This document shows positions 11,951-23,259 of a stretch of 64,000 nt of DNA, piece after piece (the first letter of the stretch is position 1; each line of letters opens with the position of its first letter). Source of the stretch: Halichondria panicea (Eukaryota > Porifera > Demospongiae > Suberitida > Halichondriidae); NCBI RefSeq assembly GCF_963675165.1, contig NC_087389.1, forward strand, positions 4,882,620 through 4,946,619, written 5' to 3'. A program made the translations under genes and the position numbers. Below the pieces are notes generated by a model, which had not been told where the DNA came from, ran no database searches, and saw only the letters and a list, made by a program, of their open reading frames with translations.

Positions 11951-12201
11951 TAAGAGTGTTGAACTGCTGTAGTAATCATGGAACCGCATTTGCCTTGACA
12001 TGCGTCATCACTGCATGTCGTCACTATTCAATTAATGAGTGCTGTTAAGTAAACTGTGGTCTGTGGTTTGTAGCACTGAACTGCGCAATCACAGCATGTG
12101 CGGTTTCTGAGAAGTGTTGCTAACATAGCAAATTAGCTGATTACTATTAAGTGATGACGCAGGAGCAGGCAAATGCTGTTACTAGCAGTTCAACACTCTT
12201 A
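11951..12201. mobile_element. MITE with TAAGAGTGTTGAACTGC inverted ends
   Basis: A 17-bp inverted terminal repeat bounds 251 bp of non-coding sequence. A related 164-bp copy lies at 54709-54872 and shares inner blocks, with internal deletion. Non-autonomous; no transposase for it is recognised in the window. Confidence 0.7.
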
Positions 12202-12319
12202 CTTATACTCTTGACGTAACTTATATAGACTATACATGACATTGTAGACTACCGTATTGCATGCCATCGTATATAACTTTTATGGAACCGAAACTGCTAT
12301 ATTAAAACAAACACATTCA

Positions 12320-12363
12320 CCGAACAAATAGACTATATATATTATAATTGTCTATTTGTTCGG
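12320..12363. repeat. 14-bp perfect hairpin (CCGAACAAATAGAC arms)
   Basis: Two 14-bp inverted arms are separated by 16 bp of A/T. The paralogous site near 26180-26215 has only one arm, so the other was added by a local inverted duplication. Confidence 0.6.
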
Positions 12364-12399
12364 TTTTAACATACCGCCTGGATATTAGACTCTAAATGT

Positions 12400-12960
12400 T
12401 GCATTTTCATGGCCATTTAAATTAATTTTTAGCTGCATGGCTATCGTATTGAGTTTCCTGTGCTGTGGTCACAATAATCTATATTTGGCCAGACCACATT
12501 TATTTACTAAAGAGGTTTGGATACTTCCTGTATTACATAATACTGTCACGAGCCCTTAGAACGATTAGAATACAAGCTCTCGCTATACAAGGTATCACAT
12601 TGAAACCCTCACTCTGCAAGTTGTGAGTTGTAAGTATTAATTATGTATTACAAGATATTATCTTGATTATGTATAGTCTTCCGTAATTGAGGTAATTACA
12701 ATGCCACAAAAATTTAATTCCACTTCTGAGTGACGCATCTTTAGAACAACAAAAGTTGCGTTCAGCCCTAGATGACGGGTTTCAAGTGTATCAAGCATTT
12801 GTTTTTCTGCACTGCGTACCGTATATATAGCTATAGCAGGAAATTTTGCAAATTTTCGCTTAACACTGGAAACCACGCCCTTTCTTTTGGGAATGGGACG
12901 GCCAGGTGACTATCAAGTCCCAAAGAGGAATGTAGTTAATGTGACTGCCTTGCTGGTTTG
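12400..12960. repeat. NLR/RTK-flank repeat, copy 1
   Basis: A non-coding block recognisable by a CTGTGGTCACAATAATCT core, then AAGAGGTTTGGATACTTCCT and, further on, a segment beginning near TGAGGTAATTACA. Copies: here, 26390-26935, 52700-53100 and 53104-53250 continued at 54323-54565. It may be an old transposon or simply part of the duplicated genomic unit. Confidence 0.6.
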
Positions 12961-13520
12961 CATAAATGCTGTAACTACACCCCCGTGGTCACCGAACCGC
13001 AACACAGGAAACCACACCCTTTTCTTTGAACCACTTCCGCAAAATTCATGAAGACGAGTTATTGTCTGGCAAGACATCTATACGTGCAGTGTATAGCTGC
13101 TAGTGCTATAATTATTGGGAAGCATTGAAGACAGCATTCTTCTTCACTATATATAAGTGACTGATCAAAATCAACTGAGAAGAAGCTCATACATCTATAC
13201 TGCCCAGTGGCGTATCCAGCTAAGGGCTCAGGGTGCTCAAGCACCCCTCTAAGCTTAACATTAATTACTGCAACTTACTGGATAGCTGGGAGCTGAGCCT
13301 GAGCTTGCACTACGGAGCTAGCTAGAGCTCGCAGAAGAGTTTTTATACTGATTGGAGAGTCAGACCACACCTTCAGATAATAAGTTTCCTGGGCATGCGT
13401 ACTGTGACTTATTAACCGAATAGCCGCGGTTATGATTTCATACGTAGTACCGCCCACCGCGGAACCAAAATCTAATTAAATTTTTTTCAAAATTATAATG
13501 TGGACAGTTAGAAAAAATAA
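12961..13520. other. No gene seen; one CAGTGGCG terminus
   Basis: Nothing coding is supported. At about 13204 there is a CAGTGGCG motif like the ends of the MITE at 23953, but no matching partner end is visible. Confidence 0.4.
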
Positions 13521-13529
13521 ACTACTTTC

Positions 13530-14400
13530 ATTATCAGAAAGATGCGTAGCTAAGAAGCAGTAGCAGTTTTCTGCAGGCAACTTTGTTGCAAACTAGTCTA
13601 GAATAGCTACTCTGCCAGGATCTCTAAGTTTCGAACGGAGGAGTATACCAGCCAAGGCCCCGGCCCCAGCGAAGGATCATTTCACAAGTAAGCTCTGTGT
13701 GTGTATAGCGATCATCATTTTCCTAGTTCAGCCTTTATAAGCCTGATTTAATATGCTTGTCCACCTACCTAGATAGCCTCTGAGTGTGTGAAATATACTG
13801 GAAGAGTAGCTTAGTTAGTTTAGAGCCTGTTTTTAGAGTGTAGTCTACAACATTTGATATTCAATTATTATCTCTTTTTCAGCATTCGCCTCTTGCATGC
13901 AAAGAAAGATGCATAACTTGGAAACAGTGACAGTTTTCTTTATTCAACTTCGTAGCAAAATAGTCTACAGTAGTTACTGTGTCAGGATCTCCTGGTTTCC
14001 AACGAAACAGTCAACCAGCCAAGGCCAGAGCAAGGGATCACTTCAGAGGTAAGCTTTGTGTGCGTATATAGCAAGCATTATGTAGCTAGTACTTGCCTAG
14101 ATAGCTTATGAGTGTGTAAAGTATATACTTGTGTAGAAGCTGAGTTAGTTTAGAGCCTGTTTTTAGAGTGTAGTGTACAGTGTTTGATATTCAATTTATT
14201 TGTTTCAGTGTGGCAAAGAAAGATGCACCCCTTAGTAACAGTAACAGTTCTCTTCAAGCTACCTTGTAGTTCTATCTGAACAGTCGAACAGTCAACCAGC
14301 CAAGGACAGAGCGAGAGATTACTTTAGAGGTAAGCTTTGTGTGCGTATTATTAGCTAGCTGATAATACTATACGCTTACCTACGTAGCTTGTAAAGTATA
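13530..14400 (+). repeat. Three diverged tandem copies of an exon-like unit (about 310-370 bp)
   Basis: Copies start near 13538, 13904 and 14217 at a GAAAGATGC motif, run through CAGCCAAGG and end at a GTAAGCT splice-donor-like motif; copies 2 and 3 are preceded by TTTCAG-like acceptors. The middle copy is open for about 55 codons, but the first and third contain stops in the same frame, so conserved protein coding is unlikely. A spliced non-coding transcript or decayed exon array are both possible. Confidence 0.5.
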
Positions 14401-14637
14401 CTGGCTCCAGCAGTGTGTTGAAGCCCGAGTTTAAAATACAGAAGCCTATATGTACGCTCAGCAGTGTTGCAATGTAAAGGGGTTATCATTGATTTGCTTA
14501 GCTATCTGTTGGTCTCATCCACAATGTATTCTGTTATCAGCTGTGAAGAATGCTGGACACCGGAAAGTTTGGGCCAACAGATTGGTTGAGATGGTGCGAG
14601 TCCATAGGCAGGCCAGGAGTGGAACTGCTTACCGTAA

Positions 14638-14900
14638 GTGGTGTTTGTGTGCGTGTGTGCACTTGTGTGTGTATCTTTATGTGCGTGTGCGTGTGTCTGT
14701 ATATGTGTGCCCGCGCGAGTGTATGTGTGTGTGTGTGTCTGTATGTGTGCCTGCGCGGGTGTACGTGTGTGTGTGGCTGCCTGCGCGCGTGTGTGTGTGT
14801 ATCTGTGCACACGTGCGCGCTTGTGTGTATCTGTGTGTGTGTGTATTGGTGTGCGCACGTGTGTGTATTCACTATTGGTGCCCACGTGTTTGTGTGTGTG

Positions 14901-14931
<31 letters not shown>

Positions 14932-14960
14932 GTGTGCGTGCCCGCCCGTGCCGTGTGTGC
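14638..14960. repeat. Imperfect TG/CG dinucleotide-rich tract
   Basis: More than 300 bp of TGTG with CGCG and TATG interruptions. Long apparent reading frames on both strands, rich in Val/Cys or His/Thr, are products of the repeat. A potential exon with GTAAGTG donor ends just before it (about 14633). Confidence 0.9.
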
Positions 14961-16183
14961 TTGTGGCATGATACTTTATACCATGCTAACAATTTACATT
15001 ATCAGTGCTGCCAAAAGTTAATTCTTATGCCTATAGTAAGCTTGTGTGAAGTTCCTGTTTGCTTCCAAGGTCAATTAGGCTCCTACTCATTATTAGGCTC
15101 ATGTACACATGTACAGAGGTTGATTGCATAATGAAAGCACCACAGGTGCTGATGCCTCGGTGGAGATGCCAAAGCTATACATAACATGAAGCTACTAATA
15201 GCTTTTATACTGATGAACATTTTTGCAATAATTATTTTGCTGCCATGCAGACTCAAAGAGTGGGTAATGATCGACCATGATTGTTGTTAAAAACGATCGA
15301 TGCCAAAAGTTCAAGTCTAAAATTAATGGCTGCCATCAACAGAGCCTTGCAGCTCTCTTCCTCACTCTTGCAGCTACCAATAGCTAGCGTTCTAGTGCAG
15401 AGCTAACTACTAAGTAGAGTAGTAACACTCGGTAAACAAGTTTGGCTACGTGCTCTTCTGAAAAGGCTGCAATGGCATTCCAAGTAAGCAAAACTAGGCA
15501 TAACTCGAGAACGAAGCATTATTTTGCAAATCCACGAATTAAAATCCAAGTAAACATGACTAGAAGCCTATAGAAACTCTTACTTGCACTTGATTCATCC
15601 TTGAGCAGCTGTAGCAGTCTACACACACAGACACACAGACACACAAACACACTACCGTATACCTCGCTTGCGCATGCGCACCGAGGCATAATAATGTTCT
15701 GACCTTTTCAGGGGAAAGCAAAGGCTTGTTGGGTTTATGAGTGTACTGTTTACTTGTGTAAGGACATTTTCTTCCCAACATAATAGGCTTGTTGGTTGTG
15801 TTATGCTCCCCAGCTAGGATTAGGTCACAATTTGTCATTAGTTGGCTTGTGTGATTAGTTTGGTTGTGTGTTTGCCTGTTATGCATTGTAATTCTCTGCC
15901 CAAAGTTGAATCTTTTTATGAACTCTCAGTTTGTTGTAGGATCACAATTACTTTATATGTGCCTATGAGTGCCATTGCATGTAAGTTTGCTTGTGGGAGC
16001 CTGTACATAAGGTTGCATGATTCATAATTTTTTGTCACCCTCATATGAGATGTACTGTACTTTGTGTATGGCCATTCTCAGTATACTTCTTTAGGTTTAT
16101 TGGCTTGTGAGTTAGTGCTGTGTTACATGTATCTATACCCAGTGTGCTGTCTGTTATAGCAATTCAATTATAATTATGTAATT
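14961..16183. other. No gene recognised
   Basis: A short CA-rich tract lies near 15622-15652. No reading frame with recognisable domains or credible splice structure is seen. Confidence 0.4.
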
Positions 16184-16577
16184 ACCGTATATCTTCTAAT
16201 TTATCGGACACTTCTAATTACCCCGGACACTCTTTTGGGCAATTTTCGTTGTTCTAATACAACGGACACTCCATATACTTTAATATTACATTTGTTCTAA
16301 GTATCCGGACAATACCTTGAAAAGTTGAGTTACCATTCATAGACGGCAAGTAAGACTTAGAGTGCTGCAGTTCAATAGCTTTGAGTAGCTAGTTTTAGAT
16401 AGCTAGCTAGTGCAACTATTCAGTCGTACCTTGTTCTATTAAACTTAGCTAGCTCGCATGCAGCTGCTTGCTTGTTCTAATTATTCCGGACACTTCGCAT
16501 GCTCTATAAAAGTCTGTTCCAATTATACCCGGACAATTTCCAAAAGAATTATTTTTTGCTGTCAGAAGATATACGGT
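16184..16577 (+). mobile_element. MITE with six internal CGGACA motifs, copy 1
   Basis: A 394-bp non-coding element with terminal inverted repeats ACCGTATATCTTCT. It contains six copies of a motif of the form TTCTAAT-TA-N-CGGACA (C or A follows), three near the left end and three towards the right. Copy 2 lies in opposite orientation at 18075-18464. Confidence 0.8.
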
Positions 16578-17916
16578 ATATGGCTGAATGTTATTATTCA
16601 ATTTAGTATGTGTATTGATTGCATGATAATCTTTTGATCTTTTAGGCACCACCCCAAAGGTTACATTTAAAATTCAATTCTTTATGGCTGGCTTGTTGGC
16701 TGGTGTTCGCAGGTTCTGTGCTACTTGTGTGTAAGAACCATTGATTCTAGAGGTGATCTGCTTGGTTGGTAATACTCTTCTTCCTACATGCAGATCTGTG
16801 AAACAATCGTCATGCACTGCTATCTGCCATGGTACCACCACCATCTTATGGTTCTGAGAAGTCCCACTCACTATCACTACTATCCAGGATACCTCATCCC
16901 CTATGTACAGAGGCCTCTTTGTCATTGTTGTATACCATAGAATTAATTGTAATTGTAATTATTATAATGTATGTTCACTTTTTTGAGATTGATATTGATA
17001 AATACAAATTTCACACGAAATTTTAAGTAAATTTTTGATTGCTAACCTATGGTGATCGGACTCGGTATGGCTTCTGTTGACCTTCGAGAGAAGCCTTGCA
17101 AAGATGTGGAGCTCAGAGGTTGTAGCTTACCACAAATTAAATAAGAGTAGAGCAATGTGCACGGTTGAAACAAATATGTGTCATCCGCGGCGGTTACCAG
17201 CTTTTTCCGTAATTAGGCAAATTTGTGTCATCCGCGGTTGATCAATTAAAGCTACATGCTACAAAAATCAATAGTACAAGTCAAGAGCCTGCATCAGAGA
17301 AGGTTGTTCTTTCTCACTGTCAGTGTCTATATATTCAGCCAACATCACCAGCAGAAACTTGATCACACTCTAAATACCAGGTAGAAGACAAAAACAAAAC
17401 AATAATTAAACAATGGTTTCAATACAGATTTTTTTCGTGATAGTATAATTATTGTGCACTCTGCCTGTCACTCAGCTGCTCAGCAGAGAGGTCTTTCAGT
17501 GGTCTGAAGAGAATAAAGACAGCATTACGATCACACAGAATGATTTGCTAACTGGACTATATATATATACACATACACTGTGACATACCTGTATAGTAGA
17601 TATTGATATAGCTATAATTATAGTTATGTCAAATATCAGGCGCATCTATGCATGTTGAGTAAGTGCAGCGGAAATAGTTTCTACGCATGCCCGCGCCCAT
17701 TTGTATACACTATTTATCTTTGTCGGAGTAGACTGCCATGGGTCGTCGAGCATTTTTCTTTCCCAAAGTAACTTTTTTTGTCCTCAGGGCATGCATGGGC
17801 TCTTTTGGCCTTTACCGTACTCCCTCAAATCTATAGCTTTAATTTGTCTGTACATATGTATGTATATCTACATGCATGCATGAATGCAGATAATATACTA
17901 TAAAGCTAATAATTAG
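16578..17916. other. No gene recognised
   Basis: AT-rich; several short open stretches without domains. Nothing supported as a gene. Confidence 0.4.
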
Positions 17917-17957
17917 TAGCCTCGGCTCCACTGAAGTGCGGCCTGGGATCGAGGCTA
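17917..17957. mobile_element. 41-bp remnant of the TAGCCTCG MITE family
   Basis: Almost only the two inverted ends (TAGCCTCGGC and CCTGGGATCGAGGCTA) remain. No clear target duplication. Confidence 0.55.
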
Positions 17958-18074
17958 AAATTATCAATTTTCTCAGATTCGTTCATGCAAAATACTGAAG
18001 GGCTTCTCTTAGAAACCTATAGCTGTCCAAGTATCCTAACATCGTTCTCAAGCTGCACGGTACATATACCCGGT

Positions 18075-18464
18075 ACCGTATATCTTCTAATTTATCGGAC
18101 AGCAAAAATAATTATTTTGGAAATTGTCCGGATATAATTGGAACAGATTTTAATACAGCATGCGAAGTGTCCGGAATAATAAGAACAAGCAAGCAGCTGC
18201 ATGCGAGCTAGCTAAGTTTAATAGAACAGCTATAGGGTACGACTGAATAGTTGCACTATAGCTATCTAAAACTAGCTACTCAAAGCTATCTAACTGCAGC
18301 ACTCTAAGTCTTACTTGCCGTCTATGAATGGTAACTCAACTTTTCAAGGTATTGTCCGGATATTTAGTATAATATTAAAGTACTGGAGTGTCCGTTGTAT
18401 TAGAACAACAAAAATTTCCCAAAAGAATGTCCGGGGTAACTAGAAGTGTCCGATAAATTACGGT
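18075..18464 (-). mobile_element. MITE with CGGACA motifs, copy 2 (inverted relative to copy 1)
   Basis: About 390 bp, reverse-complement match to 16184-16577 over its whole length; the terminus at the right has lost about nine bases of the TATCTTCTA stretch. The two copies could pair as a 1.5-kb-loop hairpin. Confidence 0.8.
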
Positions 18465-19100
18465 ATATATAGCTCTCTCCATTTTCTAGAGTGCTAAGAA
18501 TAGCCGCAACACTCTATTTAGATTTATTGAGTGAATTGTGTAAAATTTCTGGCTAGACCCTCTATATATACACTACTCAAAACGGTTTACAACTGTGCAT
18601 GCTTGCCGTTCTTGCAGTATTGAGATTCTTGGTCTTATCCTTCAATCGTAGCAGCTCATTCACCTCAGCAGAGTTGGTTTGTGTTGTTTCATCATAAAAA
18701 GAGTACAATTCATCAGTCAGAAGGTCATTTAGAGCTGGCTATCCTCTGCCGACCATTGCCCAGGCTTCTCCATTTGACAGAAACACACTCAATACATATC
18801 TTGCAGCAACTGGCAACCGTCTTCTGCTTTGTTTTTACTTATGTTGCTATATATAATTATATGCTCAGCCAGAGGCCTTCAACCATGCACGCGCATGCGT
18901 TTTTCTTGTGTTAGCGTTTAACTGAACGAATCTAATTTCCTGAGGCACTTGACGACGTGTAATTTACTGGACCGGATATATAATAGCTGTACTATATAGT
19001 AAGAATAGCAGTATAATTATAGTAATAGTGATTATGTAGACGTGCATAGTCTAGAGTGTTAGTCATATAAATATCATAATCAAATTTCAATATTCTATCC
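18465..19100 (+). other. NLR2 upstream region, shared with NLR3
   Basis: The segment 18520-19100 is matched in order upstream of NLR3 (29838-30080 and 30492-31300, interrupted by a MITE) and in part at 27130-27310. A short open stretch at 18681-18914 lacks domains. It likely contains the NLR promoter and 5' exons, but I could not identify an N-terminal effector domain. Confidence 0.45.
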
Positions 19101-19187
19101 TCTGCTAGGTTTGCAACCCGATTTTCAGAACTTCAAAAATCCATACAAACATTGTTGTATAAACAGAAATTCAAGCATAGAATTAGA

Positions 19188-22100
19188 ATGGATAGATTCA
19201 TTGCCAGCATTCGCCGGAAATACGAAGAAAGACTCTTGAATCGTGAAGAACAATGGCCACCTGTTAGAGGGGACAGGCTCATCAACTTGCAGTTAGTGGA
19301 GGCTGAAAAAGAAGAAGGATTTAGAGCCGGCTTACCACAACATGGTACACCTGATGATAAGGTCAAACGTACTCCAATTCTCCATGACAACCTATTCAAA
19401 GTCGAAGAAGGTAGGAAACCAGTCAAGAAGCTCATCGTTGAAGGCAATGCTGGGATTGGTAAAACCACACTGTGTACCATGCTTGCTGAAGGGTGGGCAG
19501 AGGGCAAGATCCTGACACGATTCGACTGTGTTTTGTTATTTCCACTGAGAGAAAATCGAGTGTCCTCTGCCACAAGTCTTGCTAAACTGTTCAAACTTCT
19601 CCACTCCAGTAAGAAAATCCGAGCATCTGTTATAGAAGAGTTGGAGGAGAGAGAGGGAGACGGTGTCCTCATCTTAGCTGATGGCTGGGACGAACTCAGT
19701 GTAGAAAATCGTTCCAAAATATCCTTTCTGTATGACCTTCTATTTGGTGATGTTCTTCCATTTGCTTCTGTTCTCCTCACCTCACGACCTTCTGCTTCAG
19801 CTCCTCTTCACGACCTTCCTTCTGTGGACCGTTTAATCGAAGTAGTTGGCTTCAATGAAGATAATATAAGACAGTACATAGTATCAGAGTTTGAGCAATT
19901 CCAAGAGAAAGCTTCTTCTCTTATCGAGCAGCTTGAGAACAACCCAGTCATTCAGAGTGTGTGTTCTGTGCCCCTCAATTGTGCCATTGTTTGTAACTTG
20001 TGGCACACTTTAGACCAAGAGCTTCCTCGTACGCTAACTGAGCTGTACACTCAAATTGTTCTTAGCATTATCTTTCGCAATGCCAAAAAGAAGTTATCTG
20101 ATTGTCTATCTCTAAGTAGCTTTGACAAGATTCCAACAGATCTACAAGACACATTTTGGTTGATCTGTGAGTTTGCCTACAAGTGCTTATTATTAGATCA
20201 GCTGGTTTTCTCAGAAGCTGAATTGTCCTCCCACTTGCCCGAAGTTGGTGACAAGTTGCATTGCTTTGGTTTGTTGCAGTCTGCACGATCACTTCTACTT
20301 GTTGGCCATGGTCTGTCTTTTCATTTCGCTCACCTGACCATCCAGGAGTTCTTGGCTGCCCTCCATCTTGCTACTCTACCCAATGAGGAGAAACTGAAGG
20401 TTGTTGAGGCTCACGCTATGAGTCGCCGGTTTGATACGGTGTGGAGATTTATGTTTGGTCTTGCTAGTAGTTGTAGTGATAAGGTGATCCGTTTGGATGA
20501 TAGTTTGATGGATAAATTTCTGTTTCTGATGGTTAAAGAGTTCAGAAAGTTGCTTTTATGTCTTGTGGCTTTCGAAGCTTCAGATCCTAAGTTTTCAACA
20601 AAAGTTTGTAAAATGTGTCGAGAAAAACTTAGTCTAAACAATAATATTTTAGACAATGATTTCATTCCCTTTGAGCAGAGGAAATTTGATAGTCGCATAC
20701 ATTGTGTAGCTAGGTTATATGTTCTTCGTCATGCTGCACAATTTGATGATATGGTTATCGAAATACATGATTTTGTAATCGACGATAAGCTGTTGAAGGA
20801 ACTAACTGATATACTATGTAATGCAAATGGTAAACTGCAAGTTCGAAGCGTAATTTTCAAGGAGATTAAATTGTCTGAAGAAGGTGTTGCTGATCTATTC
20901 AAGAGAGCATCAGTTGCCTTTACAGCTTTAGATTACCTATTGTTGTGTGGAAGTAACTTCTCTAACATTATGTCGTCATTCATGCACACATCTTGCACTA
21001 GCCTGACACAACTGCACTTATCTCACAACCTTCTTGGAGTGTCTGGTATACAGTCATTAGAGACAGCTGTACAGTATGGTACTCTTATTAACCTGAAGGA
21101 CCTGGAGCTCTCCAACACCCTCACTGAGGATGCTGACGTCAATGGAGCTCTACTAACAACCCTCTTACAGTCCATTGCCTCTCACTGTCCTGATCTGAGA
21201 ATTTTATACCTCTCTAAAAACACGCTTGGCTTACCTGGATTATGTTCCGTTGTGGAAAACATTCCGTTAGTATTAAATGAAGTTTATTTATGGAATACCC
21301 ATCCTACCACTTCATTTCACTCAGAGCCTCAATACGCAGTCACCTGTGAGATGTTGAATCTTCACCCAAACTGTTTAACAACGATGGACTTGCATAGCTC
21401 TAATTTCCGAGGAACTGCTGGAACTCTTTTGCTGGCAAAGTTTCTTCAAGCATTTCAATCACTGGAACGTCTTGACTGCTCTAACTGTTCTCTCACCTCT
21501 GCCGACATCATAATGCTTATCCACCATCTTAAGTCCAATAATGTGATATGTAAGAATTTACATTGGTTGAATCTCAGGGCCAACTCCATTGTGGGAGTGA
21601 TGGCTCTCACTGAGTGTCTACCAGAGCTGTTTCCTAGATTGGACAACTTCAATTTCAGTGACCTGAGTGGCGTTCTTCTCCATGGTAATCCTGTGAGCAT
21701 AAGGCTCATAAATATGTGTAACGAACAGTTGAAGGTACCTCGATCGTTCATGGTTATATGTTGCGTTTATCTTAATAATTATGCATGCAGGCCTCAAAGG
21801 AATTAAGGGAAGCAGCAGTGTTGAATGAGGGGGAGAGAATGTGTTTACCTCCACAAAATGAAGAAGTAAGTAAATATTGATGAATACATAAACTTTTACA
21901 GTCTTTACTTATAGATAAATCATATTTTGCGTTCTTGGGATACGCTACTGTCGGAGATGATTGACATCTTCATGGACATGTGTAGCCCTTCTTCTGTGAG
22001 TGTGTCAATATTATTTTTTAACACTGATTATTCTGATTATATAATTATTGTAGATCTATTTGGATAATCTTCTTTATGATGATGATAATGACCCAGTAGA

Positions 22101-22990
22101 ACATCACCCAATAGATGAGGTTGTGGATACAGTAGACACTCCTAGTGATGTCACTGATCCAGACACTCTCATCAATGAACAGAGCTTCTCTCAGGTATCA
22201 CCAGTAGAGCACCACCCCACAGCTAGTGACGAGGCTACTTGTACTACAGCCCTGCAGTCTACACACGGAACAGACCAACATACAACAGGTGAGCATATGT
22301 CTGCATGTGTTTGGTATACGTATAATTATGTATAGCGCACACGGAAATACCATCGGATATCACTGAATTAGGAGATACATCACAAGATGTCCACACTTCA
22401 TATCCACATACCATAACCTCAGGTATGTGTGATCAGCTATACATGATTACAATATTATAATTATACAGTAAACCGCATTAATATAATTTTTGAGCTTATG
22501 CTCGATCATTGAATTTGTAGTGTTCTATGCATGTATGCATGCATGGGTTTGTATTTATATATAGAGAGCATGTAATTATGTCAAACAATTTTATCAATGT
22601 CGGAGTTTCTGCCTCATTAACCGCACCTCTTTCCTTCTCCCAGGAGCTGGTGGACCGAGGACTGTGACCATTGAGGAATTGAAGGAGCGTACAAAAGTGA
22701 CTGACTCTCAACTTGACACTGAAATTAAAGAGACTGACATGATTGTTCTGGCAGCTCACTTCGACAATGTGGAGACCTACCCTGTACAACTGGGACTGAA
22801 CCCTGCTGAACATCAAACTGTTAGATCCTTATCATTGCAATATGACATTCAAACTGCGATGGACAAGGCCTTGAGACTGTGGAGACAGCATAATCCAGGG
22901 GCCGCTACTTACAGAGCTCTGGTGATGATTTTGTTGAGAATAGGAAAGGAAGCATTGGCATATGACATTTGTCAGTCAGCAGCTAAGTAA
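19188..22990 (+). CDS. NLR2: NACHT-LRR protein with C-terminal Death-like domain
   Basis: Exons: 19188-21734, 21791-21865, 21915-21995, 22054-22288, 22336-22422 and 22644-22990 (TAA). GT-AG junctions and phases agree, giving about 1123 aa. Start set at the ATG of MDRFIASIRRKY, which is shared with NLR3; the frame is open a further 80 bp to a TGCTAG acceptor, so an upstream exon is possible. The NACHT ATPase has Walker A GNAGIGKTTLC (about residues 86-96) and Walker B GVLILADGWDEL (about 159-170). Winged-helix/linker follows, then ribonuclease-inhibitor-type LRRs (LTQLHLSHNLLGVSGIQSL and similar) to about residue 849. After an acidic linker comes a single-exon Death-fold (IVLAAHFDNVETYPVQLGL ... 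ATYRALVMILLRIG). Predicted cytosolic pattern sensor or scaffold. Convergent with RTK3. Confidence 0.88.
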
Positions 22991-23259
22991 GTGAACCAAT
23001 GGTTGTACTAATTATTTATCAATTCATCGTGCAACATACAGGAAACATGTGATATGCAACAGGAGATCCATTTAACTCCCTATATATACAATTAAAGTGT
23101 TATCCATCATTTCATAATCATAATTTTATTTTGCTTAATGCAATCATGATTAGCATGCTGAACACCTTAAAGCTTCACTGAATGAAGCACAGCATTATAT
23201 GAATATAACATCTTTAAGGAAATATTAATGAAATATTAATGTTGGTGTTATATACAGTG

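Noticed and set aside
14450-15131. Long overlapping reading frames of Val/Cys or His/Thr repeats
   Set aside because: Products of the TG/CG dinucleotide tract on both strands; no domain, no splice logic.
18681-18914. Possible N-terminal exon of NLR2
   Set aside because: Open for 77 codons but no Death/CARD signature, and the paralogous stretch before NLR3 does not keep the frame.
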